From Kluyveromyces lactis (taxonomy: Eukaryota > Ascomycota > Saccharomycetes > Saccharomycetales > Saccharomycetaceae), in contig NC_006039.1 of the NCBI RefSeq assembly GCF_000002515.2, positions 620,001 to 684,000 of the forward strand: 64,000 nt of DNA, given 5' to 3'. The stretch's first letter is position 1. Every line of letters starts with the position of its first letter. The position numbers and the translations under genes were made by a program. The notes under the pieces are model-generated. The model did no database searches and had not been told where the DNA came from. It was given only the letters and a program-made list of their open reading frames with translations. This document shows, in pieces, positions 1 through 11,778 of this stretch.

Positions 1-1
1 G

Positions 2-925
2 TACTTGAATGATAGATTAGTGTTTGATTTTTCTTTAAAATCCTTTGCAAATGAAGCTATACTAATATTCGGTACAGGATTAGAAACAGAAAATACAGAG
101 ACATACTCAATTTCCGAAGCTGAATCATTTGCAGAACCTGTTCTAATGAATCCTGCTGTGAAGACTCCATACCATGTGTATTTTCAGATATTGAATAAGC
201 AAGGCTTGTTTTCCCCCGTTGATAAATTCAGATTTTCCGTTAAATACCTTAGAGTACAGCAGTACTTTGGAGAGCTTGTGCAAAAGATAATACCTCCTAA
301 AGAACAAAACATTGTTGACTACAACTACTGGCAAAATTATATTGTTCCAAACTTGAAGCTTAGTGATAAAGCATTCGAAAGCTCAAGAAAGGTAGCCATA
401 ATACTAGAGGAACCGAATATTTTAGAGTCACTTGAATTGATCGGAAGTTCTGCCTTTAAGGTGCAAATAAAATCAATTTTGAAAAAGCTGAAGTCAGGCA
501 TCCCAATTGATGAATTACCTCAGTTCAAAACAGCTAGTATGTTGCACGAACTGGTTTTACCTGTAAATATCCCCACCCTGTCGTTGTTCTATTCGGTACA
601 TTTTAGACAGATAGACACCAACAAGGAGCTAAAAGCTGGTGTTCCTTCTTCATTTAAAATTGAAATCACCAATTTATCAGGTACTTGGGACTTGCAAGAG
701 TCCCAAGAAAATGCGATATTAACTATAGCTAATAACTCGGATTGGATAATTGGAGGGAAGAGACGATTTGAACTTGATACGAAGAGAATCGATGCCACCG
801 TTAATCTTATACCATTAAGAAGAGGGTATTTGAATTATCCCTCGATTGAACTTACTGGACTTAACGGTGAACGTACTGGTCAAATGGATTACCTTGCTTC
901 GAACGATAAACTATTGATATTTTGA
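2..925 (+). CDS. TRS130: TRAPPII subunit Trs130, C-terminal part
   Basis: The open frame runs in from the left edge with no convincing start, so only about 307 C-terminal residues are present. The product belongs to the Trs130/TRAPPC10 family, a subunit of the TRAPPII tethering complex that acts in late Golgi and endosomal traffic and in activation of the Rab proteins Ypt31/32. The tail carries the family's beta-rich C-terminal region, with a stretch like NSDWIIGGKRRFEL followed by a conserved PLRRGYLNYPSIEL-like segment near the end. Its stop lies only 32 bp from the stop of HEM4, which converges on it. In S. cerevisiae TRS130 (YMR218C) sits next to GUA1 (YMR217W), which fits the order here. 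The identity is from recalled family sequence plus synteny. Confidence 0.85.
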   Translation, partial: YLNDRLVFDFSLKSFANEAILIFGTGLETENTETYSISEAESFAEPVLMNPAVKTPYHVYFQILNKQGLFSPVDKFRFSVKYLRVQQYFGELVQKIIPPKEQNIVDYNYWQNYIVPNLKLSDKAFESSRKVAIILEEPNILESLELIGSSAFKVQIKSILKKLKSGIPIDELPQFKTASMLHELVLPVNIPTLSLFYSVHFRQIDTNKELKAGVPSSFKIEITNLSGTWDLQESQENAILTIANNSDWIIGGKRRFELDTKRIDATVNLIPLRRGYLNYPSIELTGLNGERTGQMDYLASNDKLLIF

Positions 926-957
926 GGAATCACAAATATTTATACAATTTATAGATA

Positions 958-1740
958 TTATTTGTAATTATTAATCGCATTAAATAATGATACTGGTTCC
1001 GGTTTGTTGCTGACTACATCTGGTACTAAACCTTTTTCTAAGAGGTACTGTTTCGTTGTAGGACCTATGCTAGCAAATTTATAACCAGGACGTTCTTTTA
1101 AGAAACTGATAATTTCTTCTGTGCCTTGTGGGCTAAAAAAGACAACCCAAGTGTTATTACGATCAGTACTTACATTATCTCCATTGCTTTCACAACTGGC
1201 AACAAAAGTTCCAATGTTATCCTCCAGGTTTTCCGTTCGATAGGTAACAACCTCGTTCACTTTGTACCCATGTGAGTTTAATCTATTAGGGATGACATCT
1301 CTTCTAATTTCGCCTACCAGAAACAAGAAATGATCAATCGATTCGTTGATATGGGATTGCAAAATTAAATCTGCAAGCAGAGCACCGTTGCCCACCTCAA
1401 CACCACCTCTAATACACAAAAATCCCGATTTCTTTAGAAATGCTGAGGTGGCAGGACCCACAGTATAAATCGTTTTTTGTTTTAAGATATTTTGTTCATC
1501 GGGGGTCAATTGGGGGAGTATCGATTCGTTCAAACACTCTACAGTTCGTTGAGATGTAATGATAATGTATTTCAAACTTAGCAGATATTGTCTGTTTTTG
1601 AATAGCTGAAGTGCTTCTTCCGGCAGATGGAAATGGCGAATTAACGGTACAAATATCGGCAGAAACCCGTTCGCTGCAAATTTTTGTTCATATGGATCAC
1701 TTGGAACAGTTTTATTCTTTAAAAGAATCACTTTACTCAT
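958..1740 (-). CDS. HEM4: Uroporphyrinogen-III synthase
   Basis: A complete 260-residue protein; the S. cerevisiae enzyme is about 275. It closes the linear tetrapyrrole hydroxymethylbilane to uroporphyrinogen III in the cytosol, the fourth step of heme synthesis. Family signatures visible are VILLKNKTVP at the N-terminus, YIIITSQRTVECLNE (about residues 58-72), YTVGPAT, LFLVGEIRRDVIP, and WVVFFSPQGTEEI and SIGPTTKQYL near the end; these resemble yeast Hem4 closely. It lies downstream of GUA1 on the same strand. It is the YOR278W counterpart inserted between the counterparts of YMR218 and YMR217, which is evidence for a pre-duplication gene order. No mitochondrial presequence is seen, as expected for a cytosolic step. 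Confidence 0.95.
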   Translation of the reverse strand: MSKVILLKNKTVPSDPYEQKFAANGFLPIFVPLIRHFHLPEEALQLFKNRQYLLSLKYIIITSQRTVECLNESILPQLTPDEQNILKQKTIYTVGPATSAFLKKSGFLCIRGGVEVGNGALLADLILQSHINESIDHFLFLVGEIRRDVIPNRLNSHGYKVNEVVTYRTENLEDNIGTFVASCESNGDNVSTDRNNTWVVFFSPQGTEEIISFLKERPGYKFASIGPTTKQYLLEKGLVPDVVSNKPEPVSLFNAINNYK

Positions 1741-2164
1741 TTCGGACTGACTGTACAGATTAAATTCGTAGCTAATTGATTATTCTCATGTTCACTTGTG
1801 GCTGATACTACCACGCAGTGTTTGTTTGAAGTTTCACGACTGGAACACTTTTAAACATTTTTCAAAGTTCCGAGTTTTCTTACATTCGTTCATTTGTCTG
1901 TTATAGGTGAAGAGGAAGATAAAGAGCATTAAAACAAACTAAAGTGCTTGGATTTTATATCAGTATTTATCGTATATTACTTATGATATCTGATTAATTA
2001 ACATACTACATGTCTTATAGTAATATATATTATACATTTTTAGTTGAGAATGAATAAAAGGACTCTACAGGGACAACCATTGGAAAGAATAATACGACAG
2101 AAAACATATTTTGTTACCAAGGTATTGCATTAACAAAGACGTGAGAAATTTGCTTCTGATATGC
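1741..2164. promoter_or_regulatory. Intergenic region: HEM4 promoter and GUA1 3' end
   Basis: This 424-bp stretch separates two genes on the minus strand. It must hold the GUA1 terminator and the HEM4 promoter. It is AT-rich, with several TATATA-like strings around 2025-2040. I see no gene or RNA in it. Confidence 0.5.
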
Positions 2165-3739
2165 TTATTCCCACTCGACGGTAGCTGGAGGCTTTGATGT
2201 GATATCGTAAGTAACCCTGGCAACACCATCAACTTCGTTGACAATTCTAGAAGCGACCTTTTTTAGGAAGGAGTGTTCGAATGGATACCAATCAGCAGTC
2301 ATGAAATCAGTGGTTTCGATGGCTCTCAATGCAATGACTTGTTCATAAGTTCTTTGATCACCCATAACACCGACAGACTTGACTGGTAACAAACAAGCAA
2401 AGGCTTGTGAAATGTTGTTGTAGAGACCAGCCTTTCTGATTTCTTCGATGTAAATATAGTCAGCCTTTCTAGCAATGGCCACTTGTTCTCTAGTAACTTC
2501 GCCAAGGACACGGATAGCAATACCTGGACCTGGGAAAGGATGTCTCCATACCAATTCATGAGAGATACCCAAAAGTTCACCCAATTCTCTGACTTCATCC
2601 TTGAACAATTCTCTCAATGGTTCAATCAATTTTAATTTCATGTTCTCCAACAAACCACCGACGTTATGGTGGGTCTTGATAGTTTGAGAAGGACCCTTGA
2701 AAGAAATGGATTCTATGACATCAGGGTACAAAGTACCTTGTAACAAGAATTCGATTTCCTTACCGTTCTTAGGTTGGATCTTTGCAGCTTCCCTTTCGAA
2801 GACGTGGATAAAAGTGTTACCGATGATCTTTCTCTTCTTTTCTGGGTCAGTGACACCTTTCAATTTGTCCAAGAATTCATCGGAAGCATCGACAACAGTC
2901 AAGTTGATACCTAAACCTTCACCCAAAGTCTTTTTGACAGTAGCAGCTTCGTTCAATCTTAACACACCGTTGTCGACCATAATGGCATGGAATCTATCAC
3001 CAATTGCTCTGTCCATCAATTTGGCAGCAACAGTAGAGTCGACACCACCAGATACAGCACCAATAACTTCAGCATCCGGACCAACTAATTCTCTGATTCT
3101 GTTGATTTCAGTGTCGATGAAGTTTTCCATGTTCCAGCTTTGACTAGCCTTACAGATATCAACAGCAAAGTTTCTCAACAAAGTCTTACCTTGAGTGGAG
3201 TGAGTGACTTCTGGATGGAATTGAATACCGTAGATTTGCTTGTCTTCATTAGCGATACCACAGAATGGAGAGTTTTCAGAGGTAGCAGTGATCTTGAAAC
3301 CAGCTGGCAAGTTGTGAACTTTATCGTGATGAGACATCCAAACGGTAGAGTGGTCGACATTAGCAAATAATGGACAGCTCTTGTCTTCAACGCGCAAAGT
3401 AGCTGGGCCATATTCTCTCTTTTCACCACGACCAACTTCGGTATTGTTAATCCAGGCAATTTCTTGCAAACCGTAACAGATACCTAGAATTGGAACACCC
3501 AAATCGAAAATAGCCTTGTCAACGTGAGGAGCATCCTTCTCGTAGACAGAATATGGACCACCAGAAAGAATGACACCCTTAGGTTTCCAGTGCAAATCGG
3601 CAATCTTTTGAGTACATGGAAGCATTTCGGCGTACACATTGAACTCTCTCAATCTTCTGGTAATCAAATGAGAGTACTGAGAACCGAAATCCAACACCAA
3701 GATGGTGTCAAACACGTTGGACACTTCAACAGGAGACAT
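2165..3739 (-). CDS. GUA1: GMP synthase (glutamine-hydrolysing)
   Basis: A complete 524-residue enzyme, close to the usual yeast length. It converts XMP to GMP with ATP and glutamine in the cytosol, the last step of de novo guanine nucleotide synthesis. The N-terminal class I glutamine amidotransferase domain has the nucleophile in GICYGLQE (Cys88) and the His/Glu pair in QFHPEVTH (His175, Glu177). The ATP-pyrophosphatase domain follows with the P-loop SGGVDS (about 230-235). The C-terminal dimerisation domain ends in the conserved [11 protein letters not shown]. Codon use looks strongly biased, as in well-expressed yeast genes. Its promoter is shared with the divergent RRM gene at 4694 and holds a CTCAT repeat array and two Reb1-like sites. 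Confidence 0.98.
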   Translation of the reverse strand: MSPVEVSNVFDTILVLDFGSQYSHLITRRLREFNVYAEMLPCTQKIADLHWKPKGVILSGGPYSVYEKDAPHVDKAIFDLGVPILGICYGLQEIAWINNTEVGRGEKREYGPATLRVEDKSCPLFANVDHSTVWMSHHDKVHNLPAGFKITATSENSPFCGIANEDKQIYGIQFHPEVTHSTQGKTLLRNFAVDICKASQSWNMENFIDTEINRIRELVGPDAEVIGAVSGGVDSTVAAKLMDRAIGDRFHAIMVDNGVLRLNEAATVKKTLGEGLGINLTVVDASDEFLDKLKGVTDPEKKRKIIGNTFIHVFEREAAKIQPKNGKEIEFLLQGTLYPDVIESISFKGPSQTIKTHHNVGGLLENMKLKLIEPLRELFKDEVRELGELLGISHELVWRHPFPGPGIAIRVLGEVTREQVAIARKADYIYIEEIRKAGLYNNISQAFACLLPVKSVGVMGDQRTYEQVIALRAIETTDFMTADWYPFEHSFLKKVASRIVNEVDGVARVTYDITSKPPATVEWE

Positions 3740-4693
3740 ATTTAATTGATTGGGGTATGAGTTAGGTTGGTAATTTGCTAAAGTAGAAACCTTGGACTAT
3801 GGACCGTTAACACTCCAGCGATAGGAACTAAGTTGACCGATGTACTGAAACTAAGATTAAGAATACTATTAAAATATACAAAAGAATTCCCACCAACCTA
3901 AGAAGATGCGAAAGCAATAAAGAAAAATAGATTAAGAACAAGCTTCTCTTAATTGATCAACTCTGCTTGCCAGTAGGATAAGTTATTCGAACTTGAAGAG
4001 AAAAAATATCAATGAAATATATACAATATGAGAAAAAAAGAAAAAGAAAAGAAAATGTATACATTACATACCATTCATACATAAACACGACTATGCCTGA
4101 TTAATAGTGTTGAATAATTTCTTCATACAGTTCAGCCAAACAATGGTTTCTTCAGCTTAACCTCAGCTCTTAATGACCATACCTGGACCTGTGTCAGTTG
4201 TAACTCTTCTCAATCCCTATCTCATCTCATCTCATCTCATCTCATCTCATCTCATCGTATCTCAGCGCTCAGTGTACAATTTTATGAAAATTTCTTTTCC
4301 AATATCAGTGCTGCCCAATTTTCGCTTACTTCAACTTGAGAAATGAAGTCAAAACAAACAATCAAGATAACGGAGGATATTGGTTTGCGACCGGGTAATG
4401 ACAAGTGGAAAATATGAGATCATGTGACTTGTATATTCCCCGATTCTCTCTAATTCTCTTACCCGGATATATTTTTGATATCCAATTCACGTGACCTAGA
4501 TTCCCTATGCTCTATTTCACATCTTCTGAACAATTTTGATGAGCTTTGTTGCAATATTATATATGATATGCTAAGCATAAAGAACAGCCGAAAATAGGAA
4601 TCTAATCATACCAGATAGCAGGCTATTTTATCCGATATTTATCATAACAGAGACATTACCTGCAATTTCTGATATCCTATCAAATCATCTGTT
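3740..4693. promoter_or_regulatory. Divergent promoter GUA1 / SR-like RRM gene
   Basis: This 954-bp region holds no gene that I can support. It contains the CTCAT tandem array at 4219-4256, an RRPE-like TGAAAATTT at 4285-4293, two Reb1-type sites in opposite orientation (CCGGGTAA at 4391-4398, TTACCCGG at 4459-4466) and a CACGTG E-box (Cbf1-type) at 4488-4493. This density of general regulatory factor sites fits a strong bidirectional promoter. Confidence 0.6.
4219..4256. repeat. CTCAT tandem array (PAC-like, about 7 copies)
   Basis: Seven perfect CTCAT pentamers run from 4221 to 4255. On the other strand they read GATGAG over and over, which is the core of the PAC element found in promoters of ribosome-biogenesis and polymerase I/III genes (bound by Dot6/Tod6 in S. 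cerevisiae). It lies about 480 bp upstream of GUA1. It may be a simple microsatellite or a cluster of working PAC sites. Confidence 0.7.
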
Positions 4694-5587
4694 ATGTCAG
4701 ATAGAAATACAGTACATGTGTCTGGTTTCCCGGCAGGTACTAGAGCTAACGAATTGGCACCGCAATTTGAAAACGTCGGGAGGTTAGTCCGTATTGATAT
4801 TCCTCCATTAGGTCGTTTCAAATCGATACCTTATGCATTTGTCGAGTACGAATCATCACACGATGCTGAGAATGCGATTCGGTCATGTGATGGAACGCCA
4901 TTTGAAATGAACAAGTCGTTCTCATTAAGGGTACAGTTTGCTAGATCAAAGCCTAGAAGAGATTTTGGAGACTCAAGAGATCCTAGAGATGGAATGCGCC
5001 AAAGAGACTATAGAGACCGCAGAGATCCAAGAGATAGGGATCCTAGGGATTATAGGGATCCTAGAGACCGCATGAGATCCTACAGAGATCAAGACGATAG
5101 AAGAGGTGGACCAGGTCAAGGCGTAAGAGGTTATGATGACAGAAGGTCTGGGAACCCTAGACCGTACGGACCTCCACGTATGTCCGGCTCCGCCCAACCT
5201 CCAAGACGTTACGACGAAAGGTTGGGAGAACCTAAACCGTATGAGCCTGTATTGGGTACGCCTATCTCGTTGGAGAGGAAACTAAGAGACCCACCAGTAC
5301 AAGTCAGTAAGGCAACGGAGCAAAACAACGAACAAGAACAGGAACAAAAACAGGAACAAAAACAAGAAACAGATCCCGTCCAAGATGCAGGAAACGAATC
5401 CGACGGATCAAATTATGATCCAAACGAAAATCTGACAGTAGCAGAAGCTGCTGTACCAAAGCCTGATGACACTTCGGCGAAACCAGAAGAGCATCAACAA
5501 GAACAAGAACAAGAACACGAAGAAACAAAGCCACCTTTTGATGCGGTGAATCAACCTACAGAAAACGTCTCTGAACAAGAACAATGA
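4694..5587 (+). CDS. SR-like RNA-binding protein: one RRM plus RDPRD-rich tail
   Basis: A 297-residue protein that I do not recognise from S. cerevisiae. Residues about 6-80 form an RNA recognition motif with RNP2 (VHVSGFPA) and RNP1 (KSIPYAFVEYE); this RRM resembles those of SR-type splicing and export factors such as fission yeast Srp2. Residues about 92-145 are a run of RDPRD/RDYRD units with scattered SR and RS dipeptides. A Gly/Pro/Arg segment follows, and the last 100 residues are rich in Gln and Glu with EQEQEQ-type repeats, probably disordered. The next gene on the same strand, SKY1, encodes the kinase that phosphorylates RS-type proteins. A role in mRNA processing or export is inference from the domains. 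The ATG at 4694 gives an intact RRM start. Confidence 0.8.
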   Translation: MSDRNTVHVSGFPAGTRANELAPQFENVGRLVRIDIPPLGRFKSIPYAFVEYESSHDAENAIRSCDGTPFEMNKSFSLRVQFARSKPRRDFGDSRDPRDGMRQRDYRDRRDPRDRDPRDYRDPRDRMRSYRDQDDRRGGPGQGVRGYDDRRSGNPRPYGPPRMSGSAQPPRRYDERLGEPKPYEPVLGTPISLERKLRDPPVQVSKATEQNNEQEQEQKQEQKQETDPVQDAGNESDGSNYDPNENLTVAEAAVPKPDDTSAKPEEHQQEQEQEHEETKPPFDAVNQPTENVSEQEQ

Positions 5588-8278
<2,691 letters not shown>

Positions 8279-9565
8279 ACAAAAAACCCCTCATTAAACA
8301 CTTCTCCCCATATAATCTTTATTGGGAAGCGGAGGTGTATATACTCCAATATATACATATTCCATGTATGGCCAAGGCCACGCTGTATTAAAACGAAACG
8401 AAAATAAAAGGATATATATGTTACATGAAAGGGAACTGACGCTATGTACCATTACCCGGCACTCAGCCGTGCCATTGCTAGTAGGTGTGTTTCGTTAGGC
8501 TTATATCCATTCTAAAGTCGAGCTGGAGCTTACTGTCTTGACTTGCATTTGAATGATGTTCTTATCTCATCTGAACGTGACTTGTTCCAATGTTTTATTA
8601 ACTGTCCCAGTTGAGGGCCATGTTTATAGTATTTCTTTTTTTCTATTGTGTATTTTGCTTCCTCAATTCCTAATTGTCCCGAGGCATTCCTAAATCATCC
8701 GCCCTTCTCTGAAATTTGTCTAATATATTTCTCGGCAGTCCTTGTTAGGAAGTCAGCTTCTTCTGAGGTTTGTTGCAATAAGTTTTGGTGACCGTTTTAC
8801 ACGTTCCATATGCTCGACTCAAAACCCTAAATTTGCAAGTCCTGTTTTCTCCGTTTTCTCCTGCAGCGTCCACTGAGAAAAACAGGTGAAATTTTGAAAA
8901 TGAATGCCCAAAAAAAAAAAAAAAAAAAAACGGATTGAAAGAAAATGGACATGAACTGGCATCTCTGTTTACATTTAGCAGATTCGAAAGCAGTGTTTCT
9001 TAATGACACATTAGAATTCATTTGGAAAATGCTGCATCTTAGTGTGGAATCGAGGCGGCGAAGTGATATGCCTGTACGATTAATGTATGTTTAGTCACGA
9101 GGAGAGGTCAAGCTTGTTTTACTTTGATATTTCATACTTTGTCCGTCTTCGGTCGAGGAGCATGAGTTAGATCGTTTGGTTAACTGTCAGTTTTCAGGTG
9201 AATAAAGAGGAAGCAAAGAAAAAAGGGTTTCTCGGGATGCCAGTCTTATAGTTTTCTATGGGGTATTCTAGGAATACTCTTAAGTAATTGATATTATGAT
9301 ATTTACTTAGCTAATGTTTATGTGTGTCATCGAATACTGGCATCTACACTAGCCAGATTTGTGTATGGACTAATATTAAGTTATGATAGACTTAAAAAAA
9401 ATAGTATATAAGCATAGCTAGATTCAGACAATATTATTCACACACTTGGCTATTGGATCTTTACTTTCCTTTTTAACGCATTTCTTCTGGTTCCTTGTTT
9501 TTCATGTTAGTTGAGAATTATATTCACGACCAAGGCTACAGTCTACATTACATTATCTACTAAAA
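8279..9565. other. 1.29-kb gap: SKY1 terminator, poly(A) tract, microgene promoter
   Basis: No long frame is convincing here. A Reb1-type TTACCCGG sits at 8452-8459, about 175 bp past the SKY1 stop, where it could act as a roadblock terminator. A run of 21 A residues lies at 8910-8930. A TATATAAG box at 9405-9412 precedes the small gene at 9566 by about 150 bp. The region 9040-9240 is less AT-rich but I see no known RNA in it. Confidence 0.45.
8910..8930. repeat. Poly(A) homopolymer, 21 bases
   Basis: An uninterrupted run of A flanked by CCC and CGG. It is a plain homopolymer, prone to length error in sequencing, and may exclude nucleosomes. No mobile element ends are seen around it. Confidence 0.95.
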
Positions 9566-9697
9566 ATGATTCAAACTGTGAGAATGATTCCAAATGCAAA
9601 GAAATTAGGAATGGTTTTATTGCCAGGATTAGTTGCTGGTCATCTAATCATTAACCAACCATTCCAAAAGAAGGAAGAAACTAAGAAGCAAAGTTGA
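9566..9697 (+). CDS. Predicted 43-residue single-span membrane microprotein
   Basis: A short frame read directly from the sequence. The protein starts MIQTVRMIPNAKKLG, has a hydrophobic core LGMVLLPGLVAGHLII (about residues 14-29) and ends in a basic tail QKKEETKKQS. Support for a real gene: a TATATAAG box about 150 bp upstream, a long C/T-rich leader typical of strong yeast promoters, an AAAAA run directly before the ATG, and a sensible membrane-protein composition. The basic start plus one short span with a charged tail resembles small subunits or assembly factors of mitochondrial inner or outer membrane complexes, but I could not match it to a known one (Tom5/6/7, Cox, Qcr and Atp small subunits do not fit). 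The function is unknown. Confidence 0.6.
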   Translation: MIQTVRMIPNAKKLGMVLLPGLVAGHLIINQPFQKKEETKKQS

Positions 9698-10278
9698 ATA
9701 TTCATTTTTTTTCTTTCTACTTTTGACATACCAATATTCATCATATTCGACCCTATTATAATTGAAAGGAGTGCTGTTCGCGTTTGAGAACAACGGGGTG
9801 CTTGACGGTTGTTTTGTTTCTATTTCGCTTTTTCTAATTCAATATGGGTTTTTTTTTCCTTCTTTACACTATCGGATTTCAACTTATGTAGGTATTCTGC
9901 GATTCGCAGATGATAGATACCTTTTAACTCCCCATTATTGTACATATATCGTATATAAATGGAAGACATTTTGGCTTTATTTTTACGTTCTTTATATAGT
10001 TTACCGTTCGTTTCTTCATTAGAAAGGCGTACGTAGAGATCCTGCATGAAGCTGGTGTTTATTCATGGATGTCAATGTTACATTTTAAAAGATATTTAAG
10101 TATATCACCGCTTTGTTTTGCGTTTTGTAAAGAACATGTTAAAGTCAAATATAGATTATGTTGGGGGATTTCCTGCAGATTGTGATTAACTGAGGTATTC
10201 ACAAGTTGTTTGAAATGAAAAGTGATTTAGAAAAGTTCAGAGGAAAGAAAACTACGGAGCTTATGAGTAGATTCCTTT
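9698..10278. other. Convergent 3' region, microgene / GAS3
   Basis: A 581-bp AT-rich gap between two converging genes. Overlapping frames on both strands around 9762-10047 look random. It should hold two terminators. Nothing else is seen. Confidence 0.4.
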
Positions 10279-11778
10279 CTATAGTAAAGCTGAAATAACA
10301 CCAGCAACAACGGTTAATAAACCAGTATTCATTTGGAATGTACCTATTGCACCACCTGAACTCTTGGAAGAGGAGGAGGTGGTGGAAGATGCACTGGTGC
10401 TTGAACTTGATGAGGAGGAGGAGGAAGTAGCAGTAGCACTCAACTCGTTAACAGTGTTGGAAGCTGGGTAAGTAATTGTAGCATCGACTACTTTACCTTG
10501 AGCATCCTTGATGGTGTAGTTAAAGGTAGTTGGGGCATCGTAATCCGTCAAAATCTTACCAGCATTTTCAACTTCGACACCGTTTTTAATCAAATCAGTG
10601 ATCTCAGATGGTTGATCTGGAATTTCGAAGTCATTTGTTCCAAACTTGGAATTCTCATCTTTGATCTTACTAGCATCACAAGTTAAAACTTCTACATCCT
10701 CAACATCACTTTCTTTGATTGTTGGTAGATCCAATTTTTCGTATTGGCTCTTTAAGTTTTCAAAATCATCTTTAAATTCAATGTTACCATCATCGTCAAT
10801 CTTGACCAATCCATAGTTGTTTGCTTCTTCAGAGTACTCGTAGACTAACCCACCAGAGAACGTATCCAACAAACCATCGTATAGACCTTCAGAAACTTCA
10901 TCGAAACTTCTTTCGCCAGCAGTGATACAACCAAACTCAGAGAAAATGGCTGGAATGCTACCATTCTTGAAAGAAGACTCTAGTTTATCGTAACCAGAAG
11001 AGGTCCAGTCAGAGATACCAGAACACCATTCATAAGTGTTCAACCCGTAGAAATCAGATCTAGAAGTTTGTAAAGCTTCATCGACTCTGGATCCATTCAA
11101 AGAGTTACATTGCAAATAATCATAAGTTGCAACTCTTAAATCAACATTATCAGCTGCAGAGTAACCAACAGGGATAGATCTATTGGAGTGCTTTTCGATA
11201 TATTGTTTCATATCTCTTTGCACAGCTCTGATATAAGGAGGGTCGATCTCAGCATAATCTTCATCGTCATTAATAATTTCATTACCGGAAAAGAAACCAA
11301 TAACGTTTGGATAGTTCTTGAATGCTTCAATAAATTTGAACACACGCTCCAAATAGTAATCTTTGTATGAACCGCTTGGGTCAGCTCTGTTCAAACTTTC
11401 ACCCCATTCACCAGAGTTTACATCTAAAATAACATAGATACCGGCATTGTTTAAAATCGTCATACATTTATCATGATTTAAATCTGGGTTCAAAGAATAG
11501 ATTCTGATCGTGTTGATTCCCAATTGTTGGAATACAAAAGCGTCCCTAGCACATAACTCTTCATCCGTTAAAGCATCCTTGCCCGATTTCGAACTATATG
11601 ACGAAGAACCGCCTGGTTGATAATCAATACCTCTAACAAAAAACACTGTGTTATCACTAGCATCATTTTTTGGAGAAGATGGTTGAATAAATCTACCACC
11701 TTTGGTATGAATTGGCAACAATGCGTCAACTAATGAGCTTGAAATCAAAGCACTCAATAAAATAGAAGGAAGAACCAT
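10279..11778 (-). CDS. GAS3: GPI-anchored GH72 glucanosyltransferase-like protein (Gas3)
   Basis: A 499-residue secreted protein. Residues 1-19 form a signal peptide. The GH72 domain (about 25-340) has both catalytic acids: Glu167 in FSGNEIIN and Glu281 in IFSEFGC. It lacks the C-terminal cysteine-rich CBM43 module of Gas1/Gas2, so it belongs to the Gas3/4/5 class. The tail (about 430-470) is almost pure serine with some Thr and Ala, then SSGGA and a hydrophobic end, a good GPI attachment signal. The family elongates and remodels beta-1,3-glucan at the plasma membrane and wall; S. cerevisiae Gas3 has been reported inactive in vitro although the catalytic residues are present. The choice of GAS3 over GAS5 rests on position next to SCJ1 (YMR215W/YMR214W). 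Confidence 0.88.
   Translation of the reverse strand: MVLPSILLSALISSSLVDALLPIHTKGGRFIQPSSPKNDASDNTVFFVRGIDYQPGGSSSYSSKSGKDALTDEELCARDAFVFQQLGINTIRIYSLNPDLNHDKCMTILNNAGIYVILDVNSGEWGESLNRADPSGSYKDYYLERVFKFIEAFKNYPNVIGFFSGNEIINDDEDYAEIDPPYIRAVQRDMKQYIEKHSNRSIPVGYSAADNVDLRVATYDYLQCNSLNGSRVDEALQTSRSDFYGLNTYEWCSGISDWTSSGYDKLESSFKNGSIPAIFSEFGCITAGERSFDEVSEGLYDGLLDTFSGGLVYEYSEEANNYGLVKIDDDGNIEFKDDFENLKSQYEKLDLPTIKESDVEDVEVLTCDASKIKDENSKFGTNDFEIPDQPSEITDLIKNGVEVENAGKILTDYDAPTTFNYTIKDAQGKVVDATITYPASNTVNELSATATSSSSSSSSSTSASSTTSSSSKSSGGAIGTFQMNTGLLTVVAGVISALL

Noticed and set aside
2697-3143. 148-codon plus-strand frame inside GUA1
   Set aside because: Antisense shadow of a strongly codon-biased gene; no family resemblance.
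9762-10022. 86-codon plus-strand frame after the microgene
   Set aside because: Phe/Tyr-rich translation typical of AT-rich noncoding DNA and overlapped by an equally random antisense frame.
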